Source of the DNA: Lentisphaeraceae bacterium
GTDB lineage: Bacteria; Verrucomicrobiota; Lentisphaeria; Lentisphaerales; Lentisphaeraceae
Direction of reading: 5' to 3'
DNA: 56,920 nucleotides
NCBI GenBank assembly: GCA_021232515.1
Contig: JAJPOQ010000106.1
Span: 1 to 56,920, forward strand
Positions within the stretch are counted from its first letter, which is position 1, and every line of letters starts with the position of its first letter. Shown here in pieces: positions 42,373 through 51,200 of this stretch. The notes under the pieces are model-generated. The model was not told the origin of the DNA. It made no database searches and saw only the letters and a program-made list of their open reading frames with translations. The translations under genes and the position numbers were made by a program.

Positions 42373-42507
42373 AATATTTTCACCCTTTATTTCTTGAGCT
42401 CAACCAAACCTTATTAAGTTTAGTTAGATTTCCGTATATCTATGACTAAATATTTAACACTTTTCGTTTATAGTGGTACTAATATACGCATAAAATAAGG
42501 GTACTAA

Positions 42508-43401
42508 ATGGAACAGATTTTCTTTGTAAGGGTATGTGTACTTTTACTTACTTTTTCCAGTTTTTTATATAGTGAGGACGTAGATAAGAGAGACTTTAAA
42601 AGGATTCACACTGGTGTTTATACTCAAAATGAAATTCATGATTTAATATTAAATCTCATCAACACTTCAAAGTTCGATAGAGCAGAATTGTATATAAAGA
42701 ACCGATCTATTGATGCTCCAGAAGAAGATATAAGTTTATTGTGGAAGGCTTTGGAGAAGGCTAAAGCACTTCAAGAGATGCCGAAGAAAGTTGTTAAGAA
42801 GATATTGCCCAAAAAAGCTTTAGGCCCTGTTTATGTTAATGATGAAGCTCTAGATATAGATGGAGATCTAAAAGACTGGGAGGAGATCGGTAACTTACTT
42901 GATGATGTAGGTTTTAAATCTAAGAATGCGGATTTAATAGATGTTGGTTCTTTGAAGATGGCATATAGCCATACTCATCTTTATCTCGCAATAAACTTTC
43001 CCAATGGAATTGCAGCGCAGTCGGTTGAAGGGTTTCTAGATGTAATGCAGATAGCGTTTGACGTGGATGCTAATCAGAACACTGGTTGTGAAAGGAGAAA
43101 GATTTATTTTGCAAAAATCAAAGGTTTTGAATCAAGACTTGAACTTAAGCTAGATAGTGTTGGAGAGTTGATTGCTAATGTGAATGATTTTGCAAAAAAA
43201 ACAGCCTGGGATACAGAAGGTAGTTTAGAGTTCAAAGATTCTAATTTGGAAGTCAAAATACCTTTAGATATATTGGGGATTGCATCAGCAGAGGGAAAAC
43301 GAAAAGTTCGCTTCTTATTCGCAGAATCTGCGAATTCAAAACAAGCTCGTGGTTATACAAAGATTATATACACTTTGGTATTTCCAGAGGAAGAAGAGTA
43401 G
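42508..43401 (+). CDS. Secreted CBM9/DOMON-like protein
   Basis: A 297-residue protein with a signal peptide (MEQIFFVRVCVLLLTFSSFLYS), an N-terminal helical part (about 25-110), then a family 9 carbohydrate-binding-like domain. That domain starts PVYVNDEALDIDGDLKDWEE, with LKMAYSHTHLYLAINFP, MQIAFDVDANQNTG and LEVKIPLDILGIA. The D-G-x-L-x-D-W opening and the A-Y-x-x-x-x-L-Y-L-A strand are characteristic of CBM9-type modules found in xylanases and in outer-membrane sugar sensors. No catalytic domain is visible. It is the last of five exported genes in the module C neighbourhood and may add glycan binding. Confidence 0.7.
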   Translation: MEQIFFVRVCVLLLTFSSFLYSEDVDKRDFKRIHTGVYTQNEIHDLILNLINTSKFDRAELYIKNRSIDAPEEDISLLWKALEKAKALQEMPKKVVKKILPKKALGPVYVNDEALDIDGDLKDWEEIGNLLDDVGFKSKNADLIDVGSLKMAYSHTHLYLAINFPNGIAAQSVEGFLDVMQIAFDVDANQNTGCERRKIYFAKIKGFESRLELKLDSVGELIANVNDFAKKTAWDTEGSLEFKDSNLEVKIPLDILGIASAEGKRKVRFLFAESANSKQARGYTKIIYTLVFPEEEE

Positions 43402-43424
43402 GTCTTAGGTCTAAAAAAGAGTGC

Positions 43425-44990
43425 TTATTGATTGAGCAATAGCTTATACTCTATACTATCAATAAGTGCACGCCAACTAGCTTCGATGATATTCGTAGAA
43501 ACACCAACAGTTCCCCAAACGTTTTCGCCATCAGTCGATTCGATCAGAACACGAACCATGGCATCTGGGCCACCATTACTATTCAAGACACGAACTTTAT
43601 AGTCAGTTAAGTGTATAGAGTTGATCTCTGGGAATATACCTTCAAGGCCTTTGCGTAGAGCATGGTCTAAAGCACTGACAGGGCCGTTGCCCATAGCAGC
43701 TGTGTGAAAGATGTCGCCGTTAACATTTACTTTAACAGTCGCTTCAACGATCACTTCGTCATCGTGGCCGCGTTTTTCATCGATAACACGGAAGCCTTCA
43801 AGAGTGAAGAAGCGCTCGTATAAACCAAGAGTACGACGCATGAGAAGTTCAAATGAAGCTTCGCCTTCCTCAAAAGTATAACCATAGTTTTCGAGGTCTT
43901 TGACTTCTTTAACCAGTTCTTTTAAACGTGGATCTTTTTTGTCGATCTCTATGTTGTACTTCTCAGCTTTGTAAACAAGGTTGCTCATTCCAGCTTGGTC
44001 TGAGACAGTAACTATTTGCTTATTACCGACAAGACCTGGCTTGATGTGCTCATATGTATCTGAGTTTTTAAGGATTGCACTAACGTGAATACCACCCTTG
44101 TGAGCAAACGCATTTAGGCCGACATAAGCTTGGTTGTCGATTGGCGCCATATTGGCAATCTCAGAAACATGGTGTGAAACTTTCATCAGCTTTGAAAGGT
44201 TTTCTTCAGGAATACAATCGTAGCCGAGTTTGATTTGCAAGTTTGGAATGACCGAACAAAGATTGGCATTTCCGCATCTTTCGCCGTAGCCATTTATCGT
44301 GCCTTGAACGTGAGTAGCGCCACTTTGAACGGCAGTCACAGAGTTTGCAACAGCTAGTTCAGTATCGTTATGAGCATGAATCCCAAGTGGCGTTTTAAGC
44401 TCTGGTTTGATTTTAGCGATTATCTCAGCTATTTCACTCGGCATAGTACCGCCATTTGTATCACAAAGGATCAAGCACTCTGCGCCACCGCGTTCTGCAG
44501 CTTTAAGTGTTTCGAGAGCGAACTCAGGGTTAGCTTTGTAGCCGTCAAAGAAGTGTTCTGCATCGTAAAGTGCTTCCATGCCGGAGGCCTTTAGAAATGC
44601 TAAAGAGTCTTCGATGATCTCAAGGTTTTGCTCGAGTGAGATATTTAATGCAGTGGTGACGTGTAAGTCCCAAGATTTACCGAAAATACAGGCAACACTT
44701 GCACCACAGTTCACTATCTTATTTAAAAGGATGTCTTTTTCAGCAGGATTAACAGCACGTCGCGTTGAGCCAAAAGCCGTAAGTTTGGCATTTTTAAGCT
44801 CAACAGTTTTCATCTTCTCAAAAAATTCATCGACATTTGGACTAGCTCCAGGCCAGCCACCTTCGATGTAAGTTACGCTAAGGTCATCTAGAATACGGGC
44901 AATTTTGATCTTGTCTTCAACAGTATAAGAAATGCCTTTAGTCTGTTGCCCATCTCTCAGGGTCGTATCAAAAATTTGTACCTTGTTCAT
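43425..44990 (-). CDS. cimA: (R)-citramalate synthase
   Basis: A 521-residue enzyme of the DRE-TIM superfamily with the N-terminal LRDGQQ metal/catalytic motif, HAHNDTELAVANS (metal-binding His) and a C-terminal LeuA-dimer regulatory domain. It is the CimA type rather than isopropylmalate synthase or homocitrate synthase: length, EGGWPGASPNVDEFFEKM near the N-terminus and GINGYGERCGNANL-like text (GTINGYGERCGNANL). It condenses pyruvate and acetyl-CoA to citramalate, the first step of the threonine-independent route to 2-ketobutyrate and isoleucine. It lies downstream of leuD on the same strand but 249 bases away, so a separate promoter is possible. Confidence 0.94.
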   Translation of the reverse strand: MNKVQIFDTTLRDGQQTKGISYTVEDKIKIARILDDLSVTYIEGGWPGASPNVDEFFEKMKTVELKNAKLTAFGSTRRAVNPAEKDILLNKIVNCGASVACIFGKSWDLHVTTALNISLEQNLEIIEDSLAFLKASGMEALYDAEHFFDGYKANPEFALETLKAAERGGAECLILCDTNGGTMPSEIAEIIAKIKPELKTPLGIHAHNDTELAVANSVTAVQSGATHVQGTINGYGERCGNANLCSVIPNLQIKLGYDCIPEENLSKLMKVSHHVSEIANMAPIDNQAYVGLNAFAHKGGIHVSAILKNSDTYEHIKPGLVGNKQIVTVSDQAGMSNLVYKAEKYNIEIDKKDPRLKELVKEVKDLENYGYTFEEGEASFELLMRRTLGLYERFFTLEGFRVIDEKRGHDDEVIVEATVKVNVNGDIFHTAAMGNGPVSALDHALRKGLEGIFPEINSIHLTDYKVRVLNSNGGPDAMVRVLIESTDGENVWGTVGVSTNIIEASWRALIDSIEYKLLLNQ

Positions 44991-45123
44991 TTGGTTCCTT
45001 AGCGTTGGTGCTATTATTCAATATCTCAAAAAGTGTCATAGATCATAATCACTTACTTTGTTGAAGCAAGTGAAAGTGGTCAAAATTTAACTAGCTATTT
45101 GTATCCAAGAAAGATACTAACAG

Positions 45124-45184
45124 GAATAGTACTCACGCAGAGGCGCAGAAGCGCAGAGAAATTTTTATGCGTGAGGCACTATTC
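45124..45184. repeat. REP/MITE-like palindromic element with GCGCAG core
   Basis: Between leuD and cimA lies a self-contained 61-base element. The outer arms are GAATAGT (45124-45130) and ACTATTC (45178-45184), inner arms CTCACGC (45132-45138) and GCGTGAG (45169-45175), so 14 bp pair with a small interior mismatch. The loop holds a triple GCGCAG/ACGCAG iteration (45135-45160). That core resembles the widespread intergenic phrase of the form CACGCAGAGGCGCAGA seen in many unrelated genomes. A non-coding mobile repeat is likely. Confidence 0.6.
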
Positions 45185-45239
45185 AGTTCATCTTGTAAAT
45201 CCTGTCTAAAAAAGACTCACAAAGATGCTCAGTAGAAAA

Positions 45240-45791
45240 TTAGATACCCATCTTTTTAGCGTATTCGAATACATCGCCAGCTTCAAGGATTGCCTTGATG
45301 TCCCCTAGAGGGTTTAGAGAGTATTCTTCATTTTTAGTAAGGTTCTTAACCGTGTCAGTAGTGAGATCTATTTCTAGGTCGTCGCCAGTTTCAACTTTGT
45401 CGTTAAGTTTTTCGACAGCTTCGTAAGGAACGATATAACCACCGTTAACACAGTTGCGGAAGAAGATTCTTGCGAATGATTCAGCGATAACAACTTCACC
45501 ACCAGCAACTTCTATAGCAAATGGTGCGTGTTCACGAGATGAGCCACAACCAAAGTTTCTACCACCGATGATGATGTTATACTCTGAAGAGTAACCTTCA
45601 CTTACAAAGCGAATATCGCCACTTGGAAGACCAGATTGACCTTCGGGTACACCGAAAAGAGCGTACTTACCGAAGTACTTTTTTTCTTCAGGGTTTGATG
45701 GGTCGTAAGAAAGGTACTTTGCTGGAATGATCTGGTCAGTATCGATGTCGTTACCAAGAACGAAAGCTTTGCCTCTGATAATGTCTTTCAT
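45240..45791 (-). CDS. leuD: 3-isopropylmalate/citramalate dehydratase small subunit
   Basis: A 183-residue small subunit: [20 protein letters not shown] (swivelling-domain signature) and [17 protein letters not shown], the conserved substrate-binding loop. With LeuC it isomerises citramalate to erythro-3-methylmalate and/or 2-isopropylmalate to 3-isopropylmalate. It begins 1 nt after the leuC stop with GGAGG-type leader bases inside leuC's end (TTGGAGG read in the junction), so the two are co-translated. leuA and leuB are not in this window. Confidence 0.96.
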   Translation of the reverse strand: MKDIIRGKAFVLGNDIDTDQIIPAKYLSYDPSNPEEKKYFGKYALFGVPEGQSGLPSGDIRFVSEGYSSEYNIIIGGRNFGCGSSREHAPFAIEVAGGEVVIAESFARIFFRNCVNGGYIVPYEAVEKLNDKVETGDDLEIDLTTDTVKNLTKNEEYSLNPLGDIKAILEAGDVFEYAKKMGI

Positions 45792-45792
45792 G

Positions 45793-47097
45793 TTATTTTC
45801 CTTGGAGGTATGGAGCTGGATCTGTTAATTTACCAGTGATGGCACTGGCAGCGGCGACATATGGAGATGCCAAGTAAACTTGTGCTTGCATGGAGCCCAT
45901 GCGACCAGGGAAGTTTCTGTTAGTCGTGGAAACAACAATTTCCTGACCATGTGTTCTGCCGAATGTATCGTCAGGTCCACCAAGACAAGCACTGCAAGAT
46001 GGAGGGCCGATACGGCAACCAGCATCTTTGAAGATCTGCATGTAAGTCTTATCGCCGATTTTGTACTCATTCATTTGTTTTTCAACGAAAGTTGTTGAAG
46101 GAACGATGAATGTGTCGATACCAACTGTTTGATTATTCAAGATCTGTGCAGCTGCAGCAAAATCACTGATTTTACCACCTGTACAAGAGCCGATGTAAGA
46201 ACGAGTAAGTTCAGTACCAATAACAGTGCTGATTGCGCGGCGTTTGTCCGGAGCACTTGGTGCTGCAACAGTTGGCTCGAGGTCATTTACGTTAAATGTG
46301 TAAACGGCTTTGTAGTCAGCATCTTCATCAGATTGGAAAAGAGTGTAAGGAACATCTGTTCTTTCTTTAACGTAAGCTTCAGCTTTAGCGTCAGCTGCGA
46401 TGATGCCAGACTTACCGCCAGCTTCGATCGCCATGTTACAGATAGTCATACGGTCTTCGATAGTCATAGCGTCAACAGCTTCACCAGCAAACTCCATAGC
46501 GTTGTATGTAGCACCGTCGAAACCGATCTCACCGATCATGTGAAGAATGAGGTCTTTTGCCATCATTGTATCAGACATAGTACCATTAAGAATAAACTTG
46601 ATAGTTTCTGGAACTTTCAACCAAGTCTTGCCAGTACCTAAAGCAAAAGCTGCGTCAGTGTTACCAACACCAGTTGCGAAAGCACCAAGAGCACCGTGAG
46701 TACAAGTATGAGAGTCAGTACCTAGGATGATTTCGCCAGGACGAACATGACCTTTTTCAGGAAGTGTGACGTGGCAAACACCCATGTAAGTGTCTGTACC
46801 AGGCTGGTAGTAGTGAGGGATGTCTTGCTCTTTAGCAAAGTCAGTAAGTATGTCGATGTTTCTGTGAGCACGTTTGTCTTCTGTGAAGATGTAGTGGTCA
46901 GGGATGATAACGACGTTTTCTTTGTCGAATACTTTGGCATCAGCGCCGAATTTGTCTTTAAAAATACCAATTGTACCAGGTCCACAGACGTCGTGAGTCA
47001 TAAGGACATTGACGTTTACCCAGATATTATCGCCAGCTTTTACGGAATCTTTTCCGGCAGCTTTAGCCATAATTTTTTCAGTTATATTCATTCCCAT
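45793..47097 (-). CDS. leuC: 3-isopropylmalate/citramalate dehydratase large subunit
   Basis: A 434-residue aconitase-superfamily large subunit. Fe-S cluster ligands are seen as GSCTGGKISDF and GPPSCSACLGG; GTDSHTCTHGALGAFATGVG is the conserved substrate/cluster loop. The length and N-terminus are those of the archaeal/homoaconitase-like LeuC group that often uses citramalate. With the nearby cimA this points to the pyruvate-derived isoleucine pathway, although a role in leucine synthesis too is likely. The ATG at 47097 has GGAG 7 nt upstream; M3 (47091) is less well placed. The four-ligand layout (three Cys plus water) is complete. Confidence 0.96.
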   Translation of the reverse strand: MGMNITEKIMAKAAGKDSVKAGDNIWVNVNVLMTHDVCGPGTIGIFKDKFGADAKVFDKENVVIIPDHYIFTEDKRAHRNIDILTDFAKEQDIPHYYQPGTDTYMGVCHVTLPEKGHVRPGEIILGTDSHTCTHGALGAFATGVGNTDAAFALGTGKTWLKVPETIKFILNGTMSDTMMAKDLILHMIGEIGFDGATYNAMEFAGEAVDAMTIEDRMTICNMAIEAGGKSGIIAADAKAEAYVKERTDVPYTLFQSDEDADYKAVYTFNVNDLEPTVAAPSAPDKRRAISTVIGTELTRSYIGSCTGGKISDFAAAAQILNNQTVGIDTFIVPSTTFVEKQMNEYKIGDKTYMQIFKDAGCRIGPPSCSACLGGPDDTFGRTHGQEIVVSTTNRNFPGRMGSMQAQVYLASPYVAAASAITGKLTDPAPYLQGK

Positions 47098-47112
47098 GAA
47101 TTTTCTCCAGAA

Positions 47113-47156
47113 TCTTAAAATTTTAAGAGCTTATGTGCACAGAGCACATTATTATA
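47113..47156 (-). promoter_or_regulatory. Candidate leuC promoter -10 and overlapping palindromes
   Basis: On the minus strand TATAAT (47156-47151) is a good -10 box. Just downstream lie ATGTGC-ACAGA-GCACAT (47133-47149), overlapping the expected start site, and a perfect 16-bp palindrome TCTTAAAATTTTAAGA (47113-47128) in the leader. The -35 is not convincing. A repressor site or leader control is plausible. The remainder of the 325-base divergent gap to the AraC gene shows nothing else. Confidence 0.35.
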
Positions 47157-47422
47157 CCGTGCATATACATGTTCCTTTTATAAGTTCCAGCCGTAGCAAG
47201 TATATATGACAGCTGTTTGTAGGGAGCAAAGTGCTTTAACCGATTGCCAATAGCCCCTTTAATCTACTGTGGTATTTCACGATGTAAGCTCTTGTATTGT
47301 ATGTGGAAGTGCTTTCATGTTCATTATATCTGAAGTTATTGATTCAATAAGATTTTAACTTTGGGAACACTAGTGCGATTAAAGACTCTGTAAGTTAGAA
47401 CTAATAACAGTAAGAATGTGTC

Positions 47423-48130
47423 ATGGGAATTTTAAAAGAGATAAATTGTCAGTCTTTACTAAAGATGTTTGATCGCCAGCCAGGATTGGTGCTTTGGATC
47501 AAAGACAAACATGGTGTCTATGAGCATGCAAATCAGGAGTTTCTGAGGCATTATTTTCTAAAGTATGAAGATGTTGTCGGTTGCACTGACTTTGATTTAT
47601 CACCTGTTTATATTGCAGAAGCTTTCTTAGAGGATGATGCCCAGGTACTGCAAGGTGAGGAGATCTATAACCGTCTCGAATTAATCAATTTTAAAGATCA
47701 AAGAGTTGATTGGTTTATGACGACCAAGTTACCGTTGAGAAATATTTTAGGTGAGATCATTGCTACTATTGGTATGACTCGCCGGGTAGACGATATAGCA
47801 GAGCCGGAAAAGCCAGAGGGGCCTATTTTAGAGGTTATGGATTATATAAAAGATAATTTTCATCAGTCAGTTTCAGTAAAGGAAATGGCAGGTATATGTT
47901 GTCTGTCGCTAAGTGCTTTTGAACGTAAGTTTAAGAAACATTTTAAAATGACACCAACAGAGTATGTCATGAAGTTTCGCGTTAATCAGGTTTGTAGAGC
48001 TCTTATTTACACCCAAAAGCCAATCTCTGAAATAGCTTTAGAAAATGGCTTTTGTGATCATAGTTATCTGACTCGTAAATTTAAGAAAATTATGGGAATA
48101 AGTCCTAAAGATTTTCGAAAGAAAAATTAG
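47423..48130 (+). CDS. PAS-domain AraC-family regulator
   Basis: A 235-residue regulator. Residues about 12-118 are a PAS domain (LVLWIKDKHGVYEHANQEFL, VVGCTDFDLSP, DQRVDWFMTTKLPLRNILGE, typical PAS core and beta strands). Residues about 138-232 are two AraC helix-turn-helix motifs: KEMAGICCLSLSAFERKFKK and ISEIALENGFCDHSYLTRKF with the terminal GISPKDFRK signature. The PAS part suggests sensing of a small ligand or redox state. It is transcribed divergently from leuC and lies 123 bases before the large dehydrogenase gene on the same strand, so it may regulate that gene (inference from position). Confidence 0.93.
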   Translation: MGILKEINCQSLLKMFDRQPGLVLWIKDKHGVYEHANQEFLRHYFLKYEDVVGCTDFDLSPVYIAEAFLEDDAQVLQGEEIYNRLELINFKDQRVDWFMTTKLPLRNILGEIIATIGMTRRVDDIAEPEKPEGPILEVMDYIKDNFHQSVSVKEMAGICCLSLSAFERKFKKHFKMTPTEYVMKFRVNQVCRALIYTQKPISEIALENGFCDHSYLTRKFKKIMGISPKDFRKKN

Positions 48131-48253
48131 CCCTTTGGAAAGAGAAAAAATATCTAAAACGCTGAATTAGTTCAAGTCTAGAGTAATCGAATTATAGTTT
48201 CCTTTTTGAAAGGGTCTTATTTTTATTGAGTGCAATAACTATAGGAATTGTTA

Positions 48254-51200
48254 ATGAGATTTATTACTTTATTTTTGCTGATTCTAGTATCAGTCAGTGC
48301 CAGAGAAGCAAATACCACCTTGAACTTTCCCGCCGAGTTGACATCGGCTTATCAAGTTCAAAATGCTTTTAATAATTTAAGCTTTTCCAGTCCAGTCGCT
48401 CTGAGAACTCCTCCAGGAGAGGAGAGTCTCTATGTCGTGGAGAAAATTGGAAGGGTTTATTTACTTGAGGACTTAGGTAGCCCACAAAAACAACTTGTTT
48501 TAGACATCAGCCAGAAAGTAGAGTCTGGTGGAGAACAGGGCTTGTTAAGCATAGCTTTTCATCCGAACTTCAGACAAAATAATACTTTTTATGCTTTCTA
48601 TACTACCAGAGTAAATAATTCTCGTCATCAATTAGTTTCGCGCTTTGTGATTACTGAAGAAAGTAGTCAGTTAAACACACCGTACACGCTTGAGGAAACT
48701 GTTCTGATTCAACAAAACGACCGAGCAGGAAACCACAATGGTGGTGATATGCACTTCGGTCCAGACGGGTACCTTTATATAAGCCTTGGAGATGAGGGCA
48801 GTCAGAATGATTTTTACAATAATAGTCAAAAGATTGATAAAAATTTCTTTTCTGGAATTTTGCGAATCGATGTCGATAGAAAAGCTGAAAACCTTGAGCC
48901 CAATCCACATACTTCTGTAGTTCTAAATGACGGTGTTGCAGCCTATAAAATACCAGCAGATAATCCATGGGTTGGTGCCACTCAGTTTAATAATTTAGCG
49001 GTTGATGCCGATAGCGTTATTACAGAATTCTGGTCTGTAGGTTTTAGGAACCCCTGGCGTATGAGTTTCGATTCACAGGGAAATTTATGGATTGCTGATG
49101 TCGGTCAGGTACAAAGAGAAGAGATCGATTTTATCGAAGCTGGAGTCGGCGGTACAAATTTTGGTTGGAACTATCGTGAAGCAGAATTGCCAGGTCCAAG
49201 AACAGCTCCAAATGGTCTAACTTTTGACGAGGCTATTTACAGCTATGTTCGCACTAACGATCCACAGTATGATGGTCGCTCTGTTACAGGTGGTGTTGTC
49301 TATGAAAATGGCAGCATTGAGTCGCTAAAAGGGACATATATTTTTAGTGATCATGTTTCCGGTAATATCTGGTCTTTGACCAAAAATGGTACCGATGTGT
49401 CGGTAGAATATATTGCCAATAATGTCCGCATTTCGGCATTTGGTATTCATCCAGTCACAAGTGAGATACTTATCTGTGACTATGCCACAGGTCAAATAAA
49501 AACCATAACTGAATCTGTTGCGAATGAGGGCGATATCCCTGAAACATTGACAGCTACCGGAGCTTTTAGTGATGTTCTCAATCTAACTCCGGAAGCAGGT
49601 GTAGAACACTATGCTCCAAATGTAAATTTTTGGTCAGATTATGCGATTAAAACCCGGTGGTTTTCGCTGCCGAATATAAGTGACCAATTTAGCTTTAATG
49701 CAGATGGATCCTGGGGGTTTCCGGCCGGGACTGTTTGGGTTAAGCACTTTGATCTTGAGATGGAGAGAGGTAACCCTGCTAGCAAAAAGAGAGTTGAGAC
49801 ACGTTTTTTAGTTAAAACAGAAGAAGGCGCTTATGGCTTGGCTTACCAGTGGAATGACTCTGAGACAGAGGCCACGCTTGTACCTTCAGAAGGTGCCAGC
49901 ATAGAGTATGAAATTGACATCGATGGTGTTCCTACTCTGAAAACTTGGAATATCCCTGGGCGTTCAGACTGTATGCAGTGTCACTTGTCAACGAGTAGTT
50001 ATGCATTGAGTTTTAATACAAAGCAGCTGAATAAGGCTTATGATATTTTTGGTAAGAATCAAAACATATTGACCGGCCTCTATGAGGAAGGGTATCTCGA
50101 TGAAAATCCAGGCAATCCAGATAACCTGCAGAAGCTTTATCCTGCGGATGATACGACAGCGACTCTTGACCAAAAGGTTAGAAGTTACTTGGATGTTAAC
50201 TGTTCTTACTGCCACCAAGAGGGCGGTCCGACTCCGGCAGAATTCAGTGCTTTAGTTGATAAGTCATTAGCAGAATCTGGCTTCTTAGAAGCTCCTCTTA
50301 ATAATGGTGGAGATAATTCTCGTCGTTTGATTCTCCCCGGTAATCCAGACAAGTCAGTTATTTTAAGTCGCATGCAGGCAAGTGATGGTTTCCCTCGTAT
50401 GCCGCCGATTGCAACATCTGAGTTAGATCATGGTTCTATCGACCTGGTTCGCGATTGGATTTTATCGCTAAATGAGACTCCGGAAGAGAAAGACCCATAC
50501 CAACCAGATGCGAGTGGATTAGTTTCAATCGAAGCTGAAAATGCCGATAGCGTAACTACTGGACAAAATAATCACGACTGGGTTCTCGTTTCAGAAGCAG
50601 AGGCAACTGGCGGCTCCGCTTACTACGCATCACCTGATTCAGGAGTTAACCAGAATACAAACTACACTACCTTGAGTCCACGCCTTGATTATCAAGTTAA
50701 CTTTGATCGAGCAGGAACCTTCCATGTTTGGGTTCGGGGGCATTCAATTCAAGGGCTCTCAGGTAGAAGTGACTCTGTTCATGTTGGCTTGAACGGTGCC
50801 GCTGTTGCGAGTGCAGATAGAATTAACACCTTTACCCCAAGTTATGGTTGGTCAGAAAGTACTATGGATGGTATACAAGCAACAATTGAAGTGCCTTCTG
50901 CAGGAGTTCACACAGTCAATGTTTGGATGCGCGAAGATGGTTTTACATTTGATAAATTGGTCTTAACTCCTGATGATGCCTTTGTACCAGTCGCCGATGG
51001 CCCGCATGAGAGTGTTAGAGGAACTTTAGCTCGCAAAGTAACGGTCTCTATAGATCCTTATCACCCAAGCAATTGGGATATGTTTCAAGCGACAATAAGC
51101 AACGAATCTACGACTGCTTCAGTGGAATCTATTAAATTAAACCTGCTTGGTTCAGGAAATTTTGACCGTTTTGAAAGTTCTCAGTTTACAGTGAGTCCAA

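Noticed and set aside
46129..46641. A 170-codon plus-strand frame opposite leuC
   Set aside because: It is antisense to a certain enzyme gene, has Cys/Ser/Thr-rich composition typical of antisense frames, and no ribosome site.
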